Below, one piece after another: positions 26,367 to 35,020 of a stretch of DNA of 64,000 nucleotides. How positions within the stretch are numbered: position 1 is the first letter of the stretch; each line of letters begins with the position of its first letter. The stretch lies in the NCBI RefSeq assembly GCF_000424585.1, contig NZ_AUKE01000007.1:1-64000 (forward strand). Reading direction: 5' to 3'. The notes beneath the pieces were generated by a model, which was not told the DNA's origin, ran no database searches, and was given only the letters and a program-made list of their open reading frames with translations. Made by a program: the position numbers and the translations under genes. Source of the stretch: Butyrivibrio sp. MC2013 (GTDB lineage Bacteria > Bacillota > Clostridia > Lachnospirales > Lachnospiraceae).

Positions 26367-27908
26367 TTATTGCAAGAGTTCTCTTACCGTATCCCCATCA
26401 TAGACCACACTTTTGACTCCTGTAGTCTCAATGAGATAGAGGGCATGAGCTGCCAGATGCTCAGCAGCCTGCTCCAGATCTCTGACGCCTGATACATTCT
26501 TAAAGTGTTCTACCACCTGATCTGCGCCATCAGAGCTCACCCTGCATTCATCCTCTGTCAGTTCCATCCTCTTTAAGACCTTTGGCAGGGCAAATCTCAG
26601 GAATATCTCCTTTTTCTCTTCAGCCGTATAATCAGGCAGCTCTATAACAGCAAATCGTGTCAAAAGAGGCTCTGATATCCTGCTCTTATCATTGGCAGTA
26701 GCCACAGGATATACACCTGTTGTAGGGATCATACATTCCATATAGTTGTCTGTATATCCCAGGTTATCCAGAAGGGTCAGCAGAGCATCGGCAGGATTGC
26801 CGGATACCGATTCACTATCTGCCTTATCCAGCTCATTTATGATAAATACCAGATCAGACTGACCTGCCCTTGAAAAAGCTTCCATGATACTGCCGGGTTT
26901 GGCATTGGCATAGATACGAGAGCTTCCTGTCAGCTGCTCAGGATCATGGACAGAGCTCATATCAAGGCCTGCCCAGGGAAGGCCCAGTATCCTTGCGACC
27001 GCATAAGCTATCTGGGATTTACCGGTACCTGCAGGGCCTATCAGCAATAGTCCATATGCCGGAAGCCTGCCTGTTCTGTTGATCTGAATAATAGTCTCAA
27101 TGATCCTTTGTTTTACCTTTTCCATGCCATAGAGCTCTTCATCCAGTATTGCTCTGGCTTTAACAGGATCAATAGGCGGGAATAAGCTGCGTCTCCACTG
27201 GATATTCATCATCATGGAGAGAGCCCTTTGGGCATGACGCCTCTCTTCCTGGCTCACTTCTTCAGACTTGGCAACGGCAAGATTCCTTCTGGCCCAGCTT
27301 CTGATATTTACAGGAAAAGTTCTTCCCGCGCAGTCCAAAAAATCAGTGATACTCTGCAGACTGGTGAGCTTCATGCTGTCATCATCAGCATCCTCCTCTT
27401 CAGTCTCCGTATCCCTTACCGCATCTCCGGATAACAGTCTTGCTATCATGTATTGAAGGAAGCCGTCCTGACCGGATAGCTTGCCTGATGGTCCGGACTC
27501 CAATTCTCTTATCTTGTATACGCAAAAGACCCCTTCGCGATTCTCTCCTGTCAGCCTGACACTGATCCTGTTGATGCCCAGCCATTTGACAAATTCCACA
27601 AACCTGCTGTCTATGCCTGATATATATGCCTTCTCTTCCGGATCCGCACTATCAAATGCAAAAGCCTTTGCAGGATCCATAAATATACCGGTGAGATGAT
27701 GCTCAAATACCCCATCCTTATCATTCAATGTCAGAATAGGTCTACCCGCATCAACTGTCCTGTCATCGGAATATATCATATTCAAAGAAGGAGCGCTGCC
27801 TTTTAAGCCGCGCCCTCCTTTTTTGGAAGATATATTCTTTTTTTCTGAACTGCTGTCATTTGTCTTTGTCTGAGTGTCTTCGCCAAAATCAAAAACTCTT
27901 CCCGCCAT
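26367..27908 (-). CDS. Lon-like AAA+ ATPase without peptidase domain
   Basis: A 513-aa cytosolic protein. About 250 N-terminal residues are unrecognised, including an acidic stretch near 168-178. The C-terminal half follows the Lon AAA+ module step by step: EELYGMEKVKQRIIETI, Walker A GPAGTGKS (291-298), GNPADALLTLLDN, ATANDKSRISEPLLTRF and VSGVRDLEQA. Two departures: Walker B reads FIINELDK, so the Mg-binding Asp is Asn358, and the chain ends without the S16 Ser-Lys protease domain. It is therefore probably an unfoldase-like or regulatory AAA+ protein. ATG at 27908 follows GGGAGAG; galE ends 14 nt upstream. No obvious partner protease lies next to it. Confidence 0.75.
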   Translation of the reverse strand: MAGRVFDFGEDTQTKTNDSSSEKKNISSKKGGRGLKGSAPSLNMIYSDDRTVDAGRPILTLNDKDGVFEHHLTGIFMDPAKAFAFDSADPEEKAYISGIDSRFVEFVKWLGINRISVRLTGENREGVFCVYKIRELESGPSGKLSGQDGFLQYMIARLLSGDAVRDTETEEEDADDDSMKLTSLQSITDFLDCAGRTFPVNIRSWARRNLAVAKSEEVSQEERRHAQRALSMMMNIQWRRSLFPPIDPVKARAILDEELYGMEKVKQRIIETIIQINRTGRLPAYGLLLIGPAGTGKSQIAYAVARILGLPWAGLDMSSVHDPEQLTGSSRIYANAKPGSIMEAFSRAGQSDLVFIINELDKADSESVSGNPADALLTLLDNLGYTDNYMECMIPTTGVYPVATANDKSRISEPLLTRFAVIELPDYTAEEKKEIFLRFALPKVLKRMELTEDECRVSSDGADQVVEHFKNVSGVRDLEQAAEHLAAHALYLIETTGVKSVVYDGDTVRELLQ

Positions 27909-27922
27909 TCTCTCTCCCAATC

Positions 27923-28939
27923 TTAGTCTTCATATCCGTTAGGATTATTCTTCTGCCATCTCCAGGAGTCTTCGCACATCTCTCTGATGCCATACTCTGC
28001 CTTCCAGCCCAGCTCCTTGTATGCCTTGTCTGCTGAAGAATAGCAGGTTGCAATATCTCCCGCTCTTCTGGGTGCGATCTCATAAGGAATCTTCACGCCA
28101 TTTGCTTCTTCAAAGTTCTTTACAATATCCAGTACGCTGTATCCCACACCTGTTCCCAGATTGTAGAGAGACAGACCGCTTCCTGCAGCAAGTTTTGCAA
28201 GTGCCTTAACATGGCCCTTGGCCAGATCTACTACATGGATATAATCACGCACACCTGTTCCATCGGGAGTATCGTAGTCATCGCCGAATACATTCAGGTG
28301 ATCAAGCCTGCCCACTGCTACCTGTGTGATATAGGGCATCAGGTTATTGGGGATACCGTTGGGGTTCTCACCAATAGTGCCTGACTTGTGAGCGCCTATA
28401 GGATTGAAATATCTGAGCAGTACCACATTCCATTCAGGATCTGCAGACTGGATATCTGTCAGAATCTGCTCCAGCATGTGCTTGGTCCATCCGTAAGGAT
28501 TGGTGCACACTCCCTTGGGGCACTCTTCTGTAATAGGCACAAATGCAGGATTGCCATATACTGTTGCAGATGAAGAGAAGATGATATTCTTTACGCCATG
28601 CTTTCTCATCTCATCTACCAGAGTCAGAGTACCTGTGATGTTGTTGTCATAGTACTCCCAGGGCTTTTTCACAGATTCGCCTACAGCCTTGAGGCCTGCA
28701 AAGTGAATAACCGCATCAATACTGTTCTCTGTAAATATCTTCTCCAGATCATCTCTGTTTCTGATATCCGCCTCATAGAAGAGAGGCCTCTTACCTGTGA
28801 TAGCTTCTATTCTGTCCAGTACCTTCATGGAAGAATTGGACAGATTGTCCATGATAACTACATCTTTGCCTTCAGTCAGCAGTTCCACTACTGTGTGACT
28901 GCCGATATAACCTGTTCCGCCTGTTACTAATATTGTCAT
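27923..28939 (-). CDS. galE: UDP-glucose 4-epimerase
   Basis: A 338-aa short-chain dehydrogenase-type enzyme that interconverts UDP-glucose and UDP-galactose with bound NAD. Seen: Rossmann motif [25 protein letters not shown], Ser in FSSSATVYG, catalytic Tyr and Lys in [12 protein letters not shown], and [18 protein letters not shown]. The ATG at 28939 follows GGAGGAGACAAA; an earlier in-frame ATG overlaps this site. Together with the pyrophosphorylase just upstream it makes nucleotide sugars from imported galactose or glucose. Confidence 0.97.
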   Translation of the reverse strand: MTILVTGGTGYIGSHTVVELLTEGKDVVIMDNLSNSSMKVLDRIEAITGKRPLFYEADIRNRDDLEKIFTENSIDAVIHFAGLKAVGESVKKPWEYYDNNITGTLTLVDEMRKHGVKNIIFSSSATVYGNPAFVPITEECPKGVCTNPYGWTKHMLEQILTDIQSADPEWNVVLLRYFNPIGAHKSGTIGENPNGIPNNLMPYITQVAVGRLDHLNVFGDDYDTPDGTGVRDYIHVVDLAKGHVKALAKLAAGSGLSLYNLGTGVGYSVLDIVKNFEEANGVKIPYEIAPRRAGDIATCYSSADKAYKELGWKAEYGIREMCEDSWRWQKNNPNGYED

Positions 28940-29017
28940 TTTGTCTCCTCCGTTTGGGATAATCATTTTAATATTACATGGTCACTGGTCACTTACAGCG
29001 TTCCCATGACTGTATCC

Positions 29018-29045
29018 ATCTTACTACATATCCCAAACCCTTCAA
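29018..29045 (-). promoter_or_regulatory. Candidate galE operon promoter
   Basis: TTGAAG (29040-29045) and TAAGAT (29018-29023) with a 16-nt spacer on the minus strand, in the 141-nt gap before galE. It would serve galE, the Lon-like gene and perhaps proA. Confidence 0.5.
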
Positions 29046-29080
29046 GATAGCCATGTTATCCAAAGCTGTCATAATGTTGA

Positions 29081-30310
29081 TTACAGTTCTATGCCATTGA
29101 GCTTGCAGAGCTCTCTTGCAGTCTCCACAGAATCCACGCCTGTAGCATTCTTGATGGGAGCAAATTCCTTTTCCCTTACTACCTCGTAAGGCAGACAGCT
29201 GTCCAGCATATGGATCATATCCAATACCAACTGTTCAAACTTGCATCCGTTGGGCTTTTCAGGCTTTATGAGCTGAGCATTTTCATCTATATAAGGTATC
29301 TTTTTCTCCACTACATGGAGAGGGAGCTCCTTTTGAGCTATCTCTTCCAGCTCTTTCTCGTTAAAGAGATAGTTGAGGATAACGCCGTAGTTATATGCAG
29401 GATCTCCTGCCTCATCCTTGGCATCCATCATTTCCCCCGAGAGTTCATAATACTCTACTATAGAAGGCTTGCCATCCTCCAGGCACATTACGCCTACCTT
29501 TTCATCAGGAGCAGCCTTTCTAACAACCTTGGCACCCACAGATACACCGCTGGATACTGTAGCACCCACAAAGGCGGGATCGCATATCCTCTGCAGCACA
29601 TTGTCCACTGAGAATATATCCAGCCACTCAATGCCCTCCTCATGTATCAGGGGCAGGAGTCCGGCCTTGATCATAGAAGAGAACCAGCCGGCATTACCAT
29701 TGGGAGAAGTAGATATACGTCCCTTCTCTTCCATATATACCTTGCCTTCGTAATCAGATGCAGGAGCCATCTCCTGCTTAAAGAAAGTCACCTTATCTTC
29801 CGGATAGCCAAAGAAGTCGTGCTCCTTAAGGAATGCCACTGTAGCATCATTATTCTTTTCACTGGTCATGATAAAGAGACGTATATATGTGCCATCCGCA
29901 GCCTTTACGCTGTCAAGCAGATTCTCAATGATCCTCTGGAAAATATATACGTGTTTGGTCAGACCTATATCATACATACCCTTGGGATTGTCAGAACCAA
30001 GCCTGGTACCCATGCCTCCTGCAAGAAGTACCGCTGCAGTCTTGCCGGCCTTTATCACCTCTATTCCTTTAGCTGTAAACTCAGCTTCTCTCTCTGTGAT
30101 CTCAGAGCGCTGCATAGCAGCAAGAGGTGTGAATACTCCTCTTTCAGAGCCCTTACCAAGCTCGCTGCATCTCTTAAGAATAGAGAAATCCGTATCCTCG
30201 ATCTGGGCAAGAAGGGCCTGCTGCCCCGCTGCATCCAGTTCATCATAATATTTCAGGACATGCTCCTGACCATACTTTGCAAGTTTTACCTTAGCTTCTT
30301 CAATATTCAA
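29081..30310 (-). CDS. UDPGP-family UDP-sugar pyrophosphorylase
   Basis: A 409-aa cytosolic nucleotidyltransferase that joins UTP and a sugar 1-phosphate. The signature AVLLAGGMGTRLGSDNPKG sits near residues 93-111, with later family segments EGIEWLDIFSVDNVLQRICDP and NGCKFEQLVLDMI. Family members use glucose-1-P, galactose-1-P or N-acetylglucosamine-1-P; the N-acetylglucosamine and broad-specificity groups are closest in layout, but this cannot be settled here. The start is TTG, with AGGGGGT 10 nt upstream; no in-frame ATG occurs for about 60 codons. Confidence 0.85.
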   Translation of the reverse strand: MNIEEAKVKLAKYGQEHVLKYYDELDAAGQQALLAQIEDTDFSILKRCSELGKGSERGVFTPLAAMQRSEITEREAEFTAKGIEVIKAGKTAAVLLAGGMGTRLGSDNPKGMYDIGLTKHVYIFQRIIENLLDSVKAADGTYIRLFIMTSEKNNDATVAFLKEHDFFGYPEDKVTFFKQEMAPASDYEGKVYMEEKGRISTSPNGNAGWFSSMIKAGLLPLIHEEGIEWLDIFSVDNVLQRICDPAFVGATVSSGVSVGAKVVRKAAPDEKVGVMCLEDGKPSIVEYYELSGEMMDAKDEAGDPAYNYGVILNYLFNEKELEEIAQKELPLHVVEKKIPYIDENAQLIKPEKPNGCKFEQLVLDMIHMLDSCLPYEVVREKEFAPIKNATGVDSVETARELCKLNGIEL

Positions 30311-30437
30311 GATGACATTACCCCCTTATTATTTAACTGATCACCTGCAGGCTGCGTTTGACCCTGCAGAGCAACACTGTTTACAATAATTAACCGGCTC
30401 CATTCATAATACCATGGTATTGGAGATATGACCAGTT

Positions 30438-31742
30438 TCAAAGGCCCAGATCCATATCATATGCTATATCCACGCTAAAGCCCTCCGGAAAATCTGTGAG
30501 CTTGCCATTTTCATCGAAAGTACACAGAGCCCCCGGATCTTCATAGCTGCCATTTTTCAGCATTCTTCCGTCCCGTCCGAAATAATATACTCCTGTGCCC
30601 TTTTTGACAAAGCCGGCGATCATATGGCCATCAGTCTTGTCAAAGGCGTATATATCATCCCCAACCTTCCTGATACCGCCCAGGATCCTACCGCTCTCTG
30701 ATGCCAGGTAGTTCATGCCTCCTGTGGTAAAGATCCTTCCTCTGATCATCCTGCCATCTCCCCCGTAATAGCAGCCCTCCAAAAAGCCCGTCTGCATCAT
30801 GCCTTTTTCATCAAAATAGTACTCATCATTTTCAATCAGGCAGCTCCCCACGGCTGCTCGTCCGCCCTTATAAGGGTCCAGATAATAGCTCCCGCTCCCG
30901 TCATTGGCCCAGCCCGTCCAGACCTTGCCCGTCGCAGGATCGCAGAAATACCTGCCCCCATCTTCGGGATATACCCATCCCTTTTGCCTGCGAAAATTCC
31001 TGTAATAATAACTTCCTCCATCCCTTTGAGCAAAGCCCTCTCTGGGTATCAGACCAAAATAATCAATATACAATCTGTCCAGATCCACCCTGCCCTTTAT
31101 TCCCGCCACTTCTCCATGGCTGCTGTACTGCCATATGGCATAGCTGTAGGGCATGGTCAGACTGTCAGAATACTGGGCCACCCACTTGTGCCAGCTGGTA
31201 TCCCCCAGCCTGTTTACAAACCAGTTCCTGTAGGTATATATGACCGGGGTATATCCTGCAGAATATATAACCCTGCAAAAAGTATCCACCAGAGCCTGCA
31301 GCTGCGGGGACGATAGGCTCTTTTGACAATCAGCCTCCAGATCCAGCGCCACGGGAAAAGATATTTCAAAAGGCGCCAGCATATTGATGAGGTTATAGCT
31401 TTCTGCTTCTATCTGCTCTACTGTCATGGCATAGCTATACCAGTAGGCGCCCACACGCAGCCCTGCCTGCGCAGCTTCTATGAGATTCTCTGCATAATAT
31501 CTGTCTACAGTTTTAGAAGTCCCCATCCTGACAAAGGCAAAGCTCTTGCCACTTCCTGCCACCTCCCGCCAGTTGATATCACCCTGGTAATGAGACACAT
31601 CTATACCTTCTGCAATAACTGCCGCCCGGACAGGTAAAGCATAGGACAGCTGAGGGCTGGATATTAGCAGTGCAAACAGAGCGCAGAGTAGCCTCCTATG
31701 CCTCTTACACCTATTCCTTAGTAATAATATGCTTTTTATCAT
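30438..31742 (-). CDS. Secreted GH25 lysozyme with cell-wall-binding repeats
   Basis: A 434-aa secreted muramidase. A very basic N-terminus (RNRCKRHRR) and hydrophobic core form a signal peptide cut near residue 41. The GH25 barrel (about 44-235) carries Asp48 in GIDVSHYQG and the Asp134/Glu136 pair in VALDLEAD. From about 245 to 420 come aromatic/Gly repeats of the choline-binding type (for example GWVYPEDGGRYFCDP, GMMQTGFLEG), which hold it on the wall. It likely acts in wall turnover or division. The ATG at 31742 has only a weak upstream site. Confidence 0.9.
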   Translation of the reverse strand: MIKSILLLRNRCKRHRRLLCALFALLISSPQLSYALPVRAAVIAEGIDVSHYQGDINWREVAGSGKSFAFVRMGTSKTVDRYYAENLIEAAQAGLRVGAYWYSYAMTVEQIEAESYNLINMLAPFEISFPVALDLEADCQKSLSSPQLQALVDTFCRVIYSAGYTPVIYTYRNWFVNRLGDTSWHKWVAQYSDSLTMPYSYAIWQYSSHGEVAGIKGRVDLDRLYIDYFGLIPREGFAQRDGGSYYYRNFRRQKGWVYPEDGGRYFCDPATGKVWTGWANDGSGSYYLDPYKGGRAAVGSCLIENDEYYFDEKGMMQTGFLEGCYYGGDGRMIRGRIFTTGGMNYLASESGRILGGIRKVGDDIYAFDKTDGHMIAGFVKKGTGVYYFGRDGRMLKNGSYEDPGALCTFDENGKLTDFPEGFSVDIAYDMDLGL

Positions 31743-31864
31743 ATTCCGGCCCAAAGCTATGATATCTCTCGCCCCCCTATCGTTTTAATACATATATTAT
31801 AATCTATATTTCGTCTGTATTCACCTAAGGTCTCTTACGATAGGCGCCTTCTTTGCAGCCATGT

Positions 31865-31894
31865 TTGCGCCGGGCCTAATATATCCTGTATACT
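31865..31894 (+). promoter_or_regulatory. Promoter of the acidic membrane protein pair
   Basis: TTGCGC (31865-31870) and TATACT (31889-31894) with an 18-nt spacer, about 58 nt before the first of the two small genes on the plus strand. Confidence 0.5.
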
Positions 31895-31951
31895 AATGAT
31901 AGAGGAGTTTTGCCATTTACTATTATTTTGAAATGGCAAGAAAGGAAGCTT

Positions 31952-32353
31952 ATGAGAAGAAAACCCGCACGAATTCTTACAGGAGTATTTGTAGCTGTTA
32001 CTGTTCTCTCCATAGGAGGGATCGTATATACATTTGAGGACTTTAATTATGCCAGAGAAGAGATATCCTATGAAAAGGATTATCTTAAGGAATTAAAGAC
32101 TATGGCCGCCGAAGAAGAAAGCTATATCAAGGAAGAGATCGACGGTCTCAAAGAGGAAAAGGATCAATATCTTACCGACTACGAAGAGCTTGTCAAAGAA
32201 AACAAAGAGCTGGAAAAAGAGGTTGAAAAGCTCTATGACAAGGCCACAGTCGAAAACCTCCGCGAGCTCTATACCTATGAAGAGCCGGAATATGACGAAG
32301 ACGGCTCAGAAGCTGACATGGATGAAGATGATGAGATGGATACGGAGGACTAA
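31952..32353 (+). CDS. Small membrane protein with coiled coil and acidic tail
   Basis: A 133-aa protein I do not recognise. A short basic N-terminus (MRRKPAR) is followed by one membrane helix (about 8-26), a charged coiled coil (about 32-103, repeated EELVKENKELEKEVEKL pattern) and an Asp/Glu-rich tail (about 108-133). The shape recalls FtsL/DivIC-type or other bitopic proteins, but no family motif is seen. AAGGAAG precedes the ATG at 31952. It is followed 6 nt later by a second gene of the same plan, so the two likely form a transcribed pair and possibly a complex. Confidence 0.65.
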   Translation: MRRKPARILTGVFVAVTVLSIGGIVYTFEDFNYAREEISYEKDYLKELKTMAAEEESYIKEEIDGLKEEKDQYLTDYEELVKENKELEKEVEKLYDKATVENLRELYTYEEPEYDEDGSEADMDEDDEMDTED

Positions 32354-32359
32354 TATATT

Positions 32360-33037
32360 ATGAGAAAAAGAGATATCAGGGTCCTGGTAACAGGAGTTAT
32401 TGCAGCATGCTCCTTTGGAGTATGTGCCTATATGGGGATCACAGTACTCACTCTTGACTGGCAGCTTGAGCGCCTGTCAGCCAAGGAGGATTCCTATTAC
32501 GAATCAGAGATCTATACCGAATATGACAATGTTCTATCCGAGCTGGACAGCGCTTCAGCCAGATATGATAATGAATCTGCTTACAACGAAGAGCTGAATT
32601 ATTATATAGAAAATATCGGAGAAGAGCTCGATGATGAGGAAGAAGATGATGAACTCTTAGAAGATGAAGAGCTTGAAGATGAGGAAGAAGGCGAGGACGA
32701 AGAAGATATAGACGATACCTTAGAAGATGAAGATACAGATGAGGACAAATCTTCCAAAACAAAGTCTAATAGCAGTTCATCCGGTAAAAACACACTATCT
32801 GAAGATATAGAAGACGATTCCTACGACGATTCAGACAGCGAATTCTTCGAAGAAGACGAGGAAGACTTCGAAGACTATGATGACAGCGATGATGATTCCG
32901 TCTTTGAGGACGATGATGACGATGAGTCTCTCCCTGACGGAGTACTGGACTATGACGAGGACGGATGGCTGGATGAAGACGGCGAATTCCACTGGTTTGA
33001 AGAAGAGGGCTATCCTTCCTGGTATACAGGTGCTTAA
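32360..33037 (+). CDS. Hyperacidic single-pass membrane protein
   Basis: A 225-aa protein of unknown family. It opens with MRKRDIR and a membrane helix (about 8-30), a short helical stretch, then about 130 residues that are mostly Asp, Glu and Ser (such as DDEEEDDELLEDEELEDEEE), and ends in an aromatic segment HWFEEEGYPSWYTGA. Its start resembles that of the preceding protein, pointing to a duplicated pair. The acidic region could bind cations or mimic an anionic polymer; this is a guess. GGAGG lies 11 nt before the ATG, and a strong terminator follows. Confidence 0.65.
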   Translation: MRKRDIRVLVTGVIAACSFGVCAYMGITVLTLDWQLERLSAKEDSYYESEIYTEYDNVLSELDSASARYDNESAYNEELNYYIENIGEELDDEEEDDELLEDEELEDEEEGEDEEDIDDTLEDEDTDEDKSSKTKSNSSSSGKNTLSEDIEDDSYDDSDSEFFEEDEEDFEDYDDSDDDSVFEDDDDDESLPDGVLDYDEDGWLDEDGEFHWFEEEGYPSWYTGA

Positions 33038-33079
33038 CATTAGGCCCTCAGGCCGCGCATTAGTCTCCGTTATATGATC

Positions 33080-33130
33080 AAAGGCTCCCGGGCCGCTTAT
33101 CTTTATGATAAATGCAGTCCGGGAGCCTTT
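33080..33130. terminator. Terminator between convergent genes
   Basis: AAAGGCTCCCGG...CCGGGAGCCTTT, a perfect 12-bp stem with TTTTT on the plus-strand side, ends the acidic protein pair. On the minus strand only TTT follows, but the stem may also stop the transporter operon, whose last stop is 10 nt away. Confidence 0.85.
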
Positions 33131-33140
33131 TTATGTCTTA

Positions 33141-34019
33141 TCAGCCCTTTACAGCGCCGACCATGATGCCTTTAGTAAAGTGCTTTTGTATAAAGGGATA
33201 GAATATCAGGATAGGTACACTTGCCACAATGATCAGTGCGTACTTCATAGTCTCGCCCTGCATTACCTTCTCGTACATTCCCGTAAGATCGCCGCCCACT
33301 GCTTCCAGACTGTTCTGAAGGAGTATCTCTCTAAGGACGATCTGCAGAGGATACAGACTCTCTTTTCTAAGATATATGATGGCATTAAAGAATGCATTCC
33401 AATGCTGTACCGCATAGAAAAGAGTGATGACCGCTATGATGGATCTGGACAAAGGAAGCACCACCTTCATAAGGATCTGAAAATGACTGCAGCCGTCAAT
33501 AGCCGCCGCTTCCTGAAGTTCACCGGGAATGCTGGACTGAAAGTAATTCTTCATGACCAGCATATTATAAGTGTTGAGCGCATTTGGTATGACCATGGCC
33601 CAGATGGTGTCAGTAATACCGATATTCTTCACTACCAGATATACTGGTATCATGCCTCCTCCAAAAAGCATTGTAAAAGATACCAGGAAGGTGAGAAGCG
33701 TTCTGCAGGGCATATCTTTTCTGGACAGAGGATATGCGCAAAGTGTGGTCAGTACCAGATTGATCATGGTTCCAAGGACCGTATAGAGGATCGTATTGCT
33801 ATAACCCCTCCAGATCTTGGTCTCTTGAAGCACCATCTGATATGACTTTACATTAAATCCCACAGGCAAAAAGGTGAGCTTTCCTGCCAGCACCGCTTCC
33901 GGCTTACTAAAAGAGGCTATGATAACATAATACAAGGGATATGCCACAACAAAGAGTATCAGTACGCTGATCGTGATTATCACCAGGTCAAATACTTTGT
34001 CGTTAACGCTCTTTTTCAT
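33141..34019 (-). CDS. Sugar ABC transporter permease, LplC type
   Basis: A 292-aa permease with six predicted helices. The EAA loop GELQEAAAIDGCSHFQILMKV and C-terminus FTKGIMVGAVKG mark the LplC/YtcP group. It is paired with the LplB-type permease 74 nt upstream and closes the sulfatase-GH5-importer operon. No ATPase is encoded in the operon. Confidence 0.93.
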   Translation of the reverse strand: MKKSVNDKVFDLVIITISVLILFVVAYPLYYVIIASFSKPEAVLAGKLTFLPVGFNVKSYQMVLQETKIWRGYSNTILYTVLGTMINLVLTTLCAYPLSRKDMPCRTLLTFLVSFTMLFGGGMIPVYLVVKNIGITDTIWAMVIPNALNTYNMLVMKNYFQSSIPGELQEAAAIDGCSHFQILMKVVLPLSRSIIAVITLFYAVQHWNAFFNAIIYLRKESLYPLQIVLREILLQNSLEAVGGDLTGMYEKVMQGETMKYALIIVASVPILIFYPFIQKHFTKGIMVGAVKG

Positions 34020-34093
34020 TTCTACCTCACAGTCAATCCTCCGGCAAGGTCTTCTTATGGCGTATCATTTTGATAGCCGTTTTATCCTGGATC

Positions 34094-35002
34094 TTACCAA
34101 AGGCTTATTTCAAAATACTTTTTGCAGATCTTATTAGTCAGTATGATAAGCGTAAGATTAATTACCGAGTTAAACAGTCCCACAGCCGTTGCATATCCAT
34201 AATTACCCTGCAGGATACCCTGTTTGTAAACCAGAGTAGATATGATCTCACTGGATCTGATATTCAGATCATTCTGAAGAAGATATGCCTTTTCAAATCC
34301 TATAGTCATCACCTGGCCGATCCTGAGGATCAGCAGCGTTACTATAGTAGGGCTGATACCGGGAAGAGATACATGTATGATCCTGCCAAGCCTGCCTGCG
34401 CCGTCTATCTTGGCAGCCTCGTAGAGCTCCGGATCTATACCCGCCAGTGCCGCTATATAAATGACCGAATTCCAGCCGCTCTCCTGCCATATATCCGACA
34501 ATACATACACCGCTTTAAAATACTTATTTGATTCCAAAAAGCCCACAGAATCAAGGCCCAGGAAATTAAGGAATGTATTGATCACTCCGTATTGAGGGGA
34601 CAGGAATAGATAGAGCATACCGCACAATACCACAGTGGATATAAAGTGAGGCACATAGGTCAGATTCTGCAGGACCTTTTTGAAATGCATGCCGGGAAGT
34701 TCATTTAGTATGATCGCCAGTATGATAGGGATGGGGAAGCCAAAGATAATTGAGTAGAGACTTATAGAAACTGTATTCCATATAATATCTCTATTATAAT
34801 ATGAGGAAAAGAACTGTTTAAAATATCTAAGCCCCACCCAGGGACTGCCAAAATATCCCAGCCTTGGATTGTAATTCTTAAAAGCAAGCTGGATACCGTA
34901 CATCGGTACATAGCAGAACACTATGTACCAGATGAACGGGATCATAAACATCACCAGCAGCTGCCATTTTGAAAGGACTTTTTTTCGAAATGACTTTTTC
35001 AT
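34094..35002 (-). CDS. Sugar ABC transporter permease, LplB type
   Basis: A 302-aa permease with six predicted helices. It opens with a basic cytoplasmic end and FIWYIVFCYVPMYGIQLAF, and its EAA loop reads ELYEAAKIDGAGRLGRIIHV. It follows the solute-binding gene by 18 nt. Together with the LplC-type partner it should import oligosaccharides captured by the lipoprotein. Confidence 0.93.
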   Translation of the reverse strand: MKKSFRKKVLSKWQLLVMFMIPFIWYIVFCYVPMYGIQLAFKNYNPRLGYFGSPWVGLRYFKQFFSSYYNRDIIWNTVSISLYSIIFGFPIPIILAIILNELPGMHFKKVLQNLTYVPHFISTVVLCGMLYLFLSPQYGVINTFLNFLGLDSVGFLESNKYFKAVYVLSDIWQESGWNSVIYIAALAGIDPELYEAAKIDGAGRLGRIIHVSLPGISPTIVTLLILRIGQVMTIGFEKAYLLQNDLNIRSSEIISTLVYKQGILQGNYGYATAVGLFNSVINLTLIILTNKICKKYFEISLW

Positions 35003-35020
35003 GCCGCTTAAGCTTCTCCT

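Noticed and set aside
30408..30421. Palindrome AATACCATGGTATT as lysozyme terminator
   Set aside because: It has almost no loop and no T-run; it may be a protein-binding site, but nothing nearby supports it.
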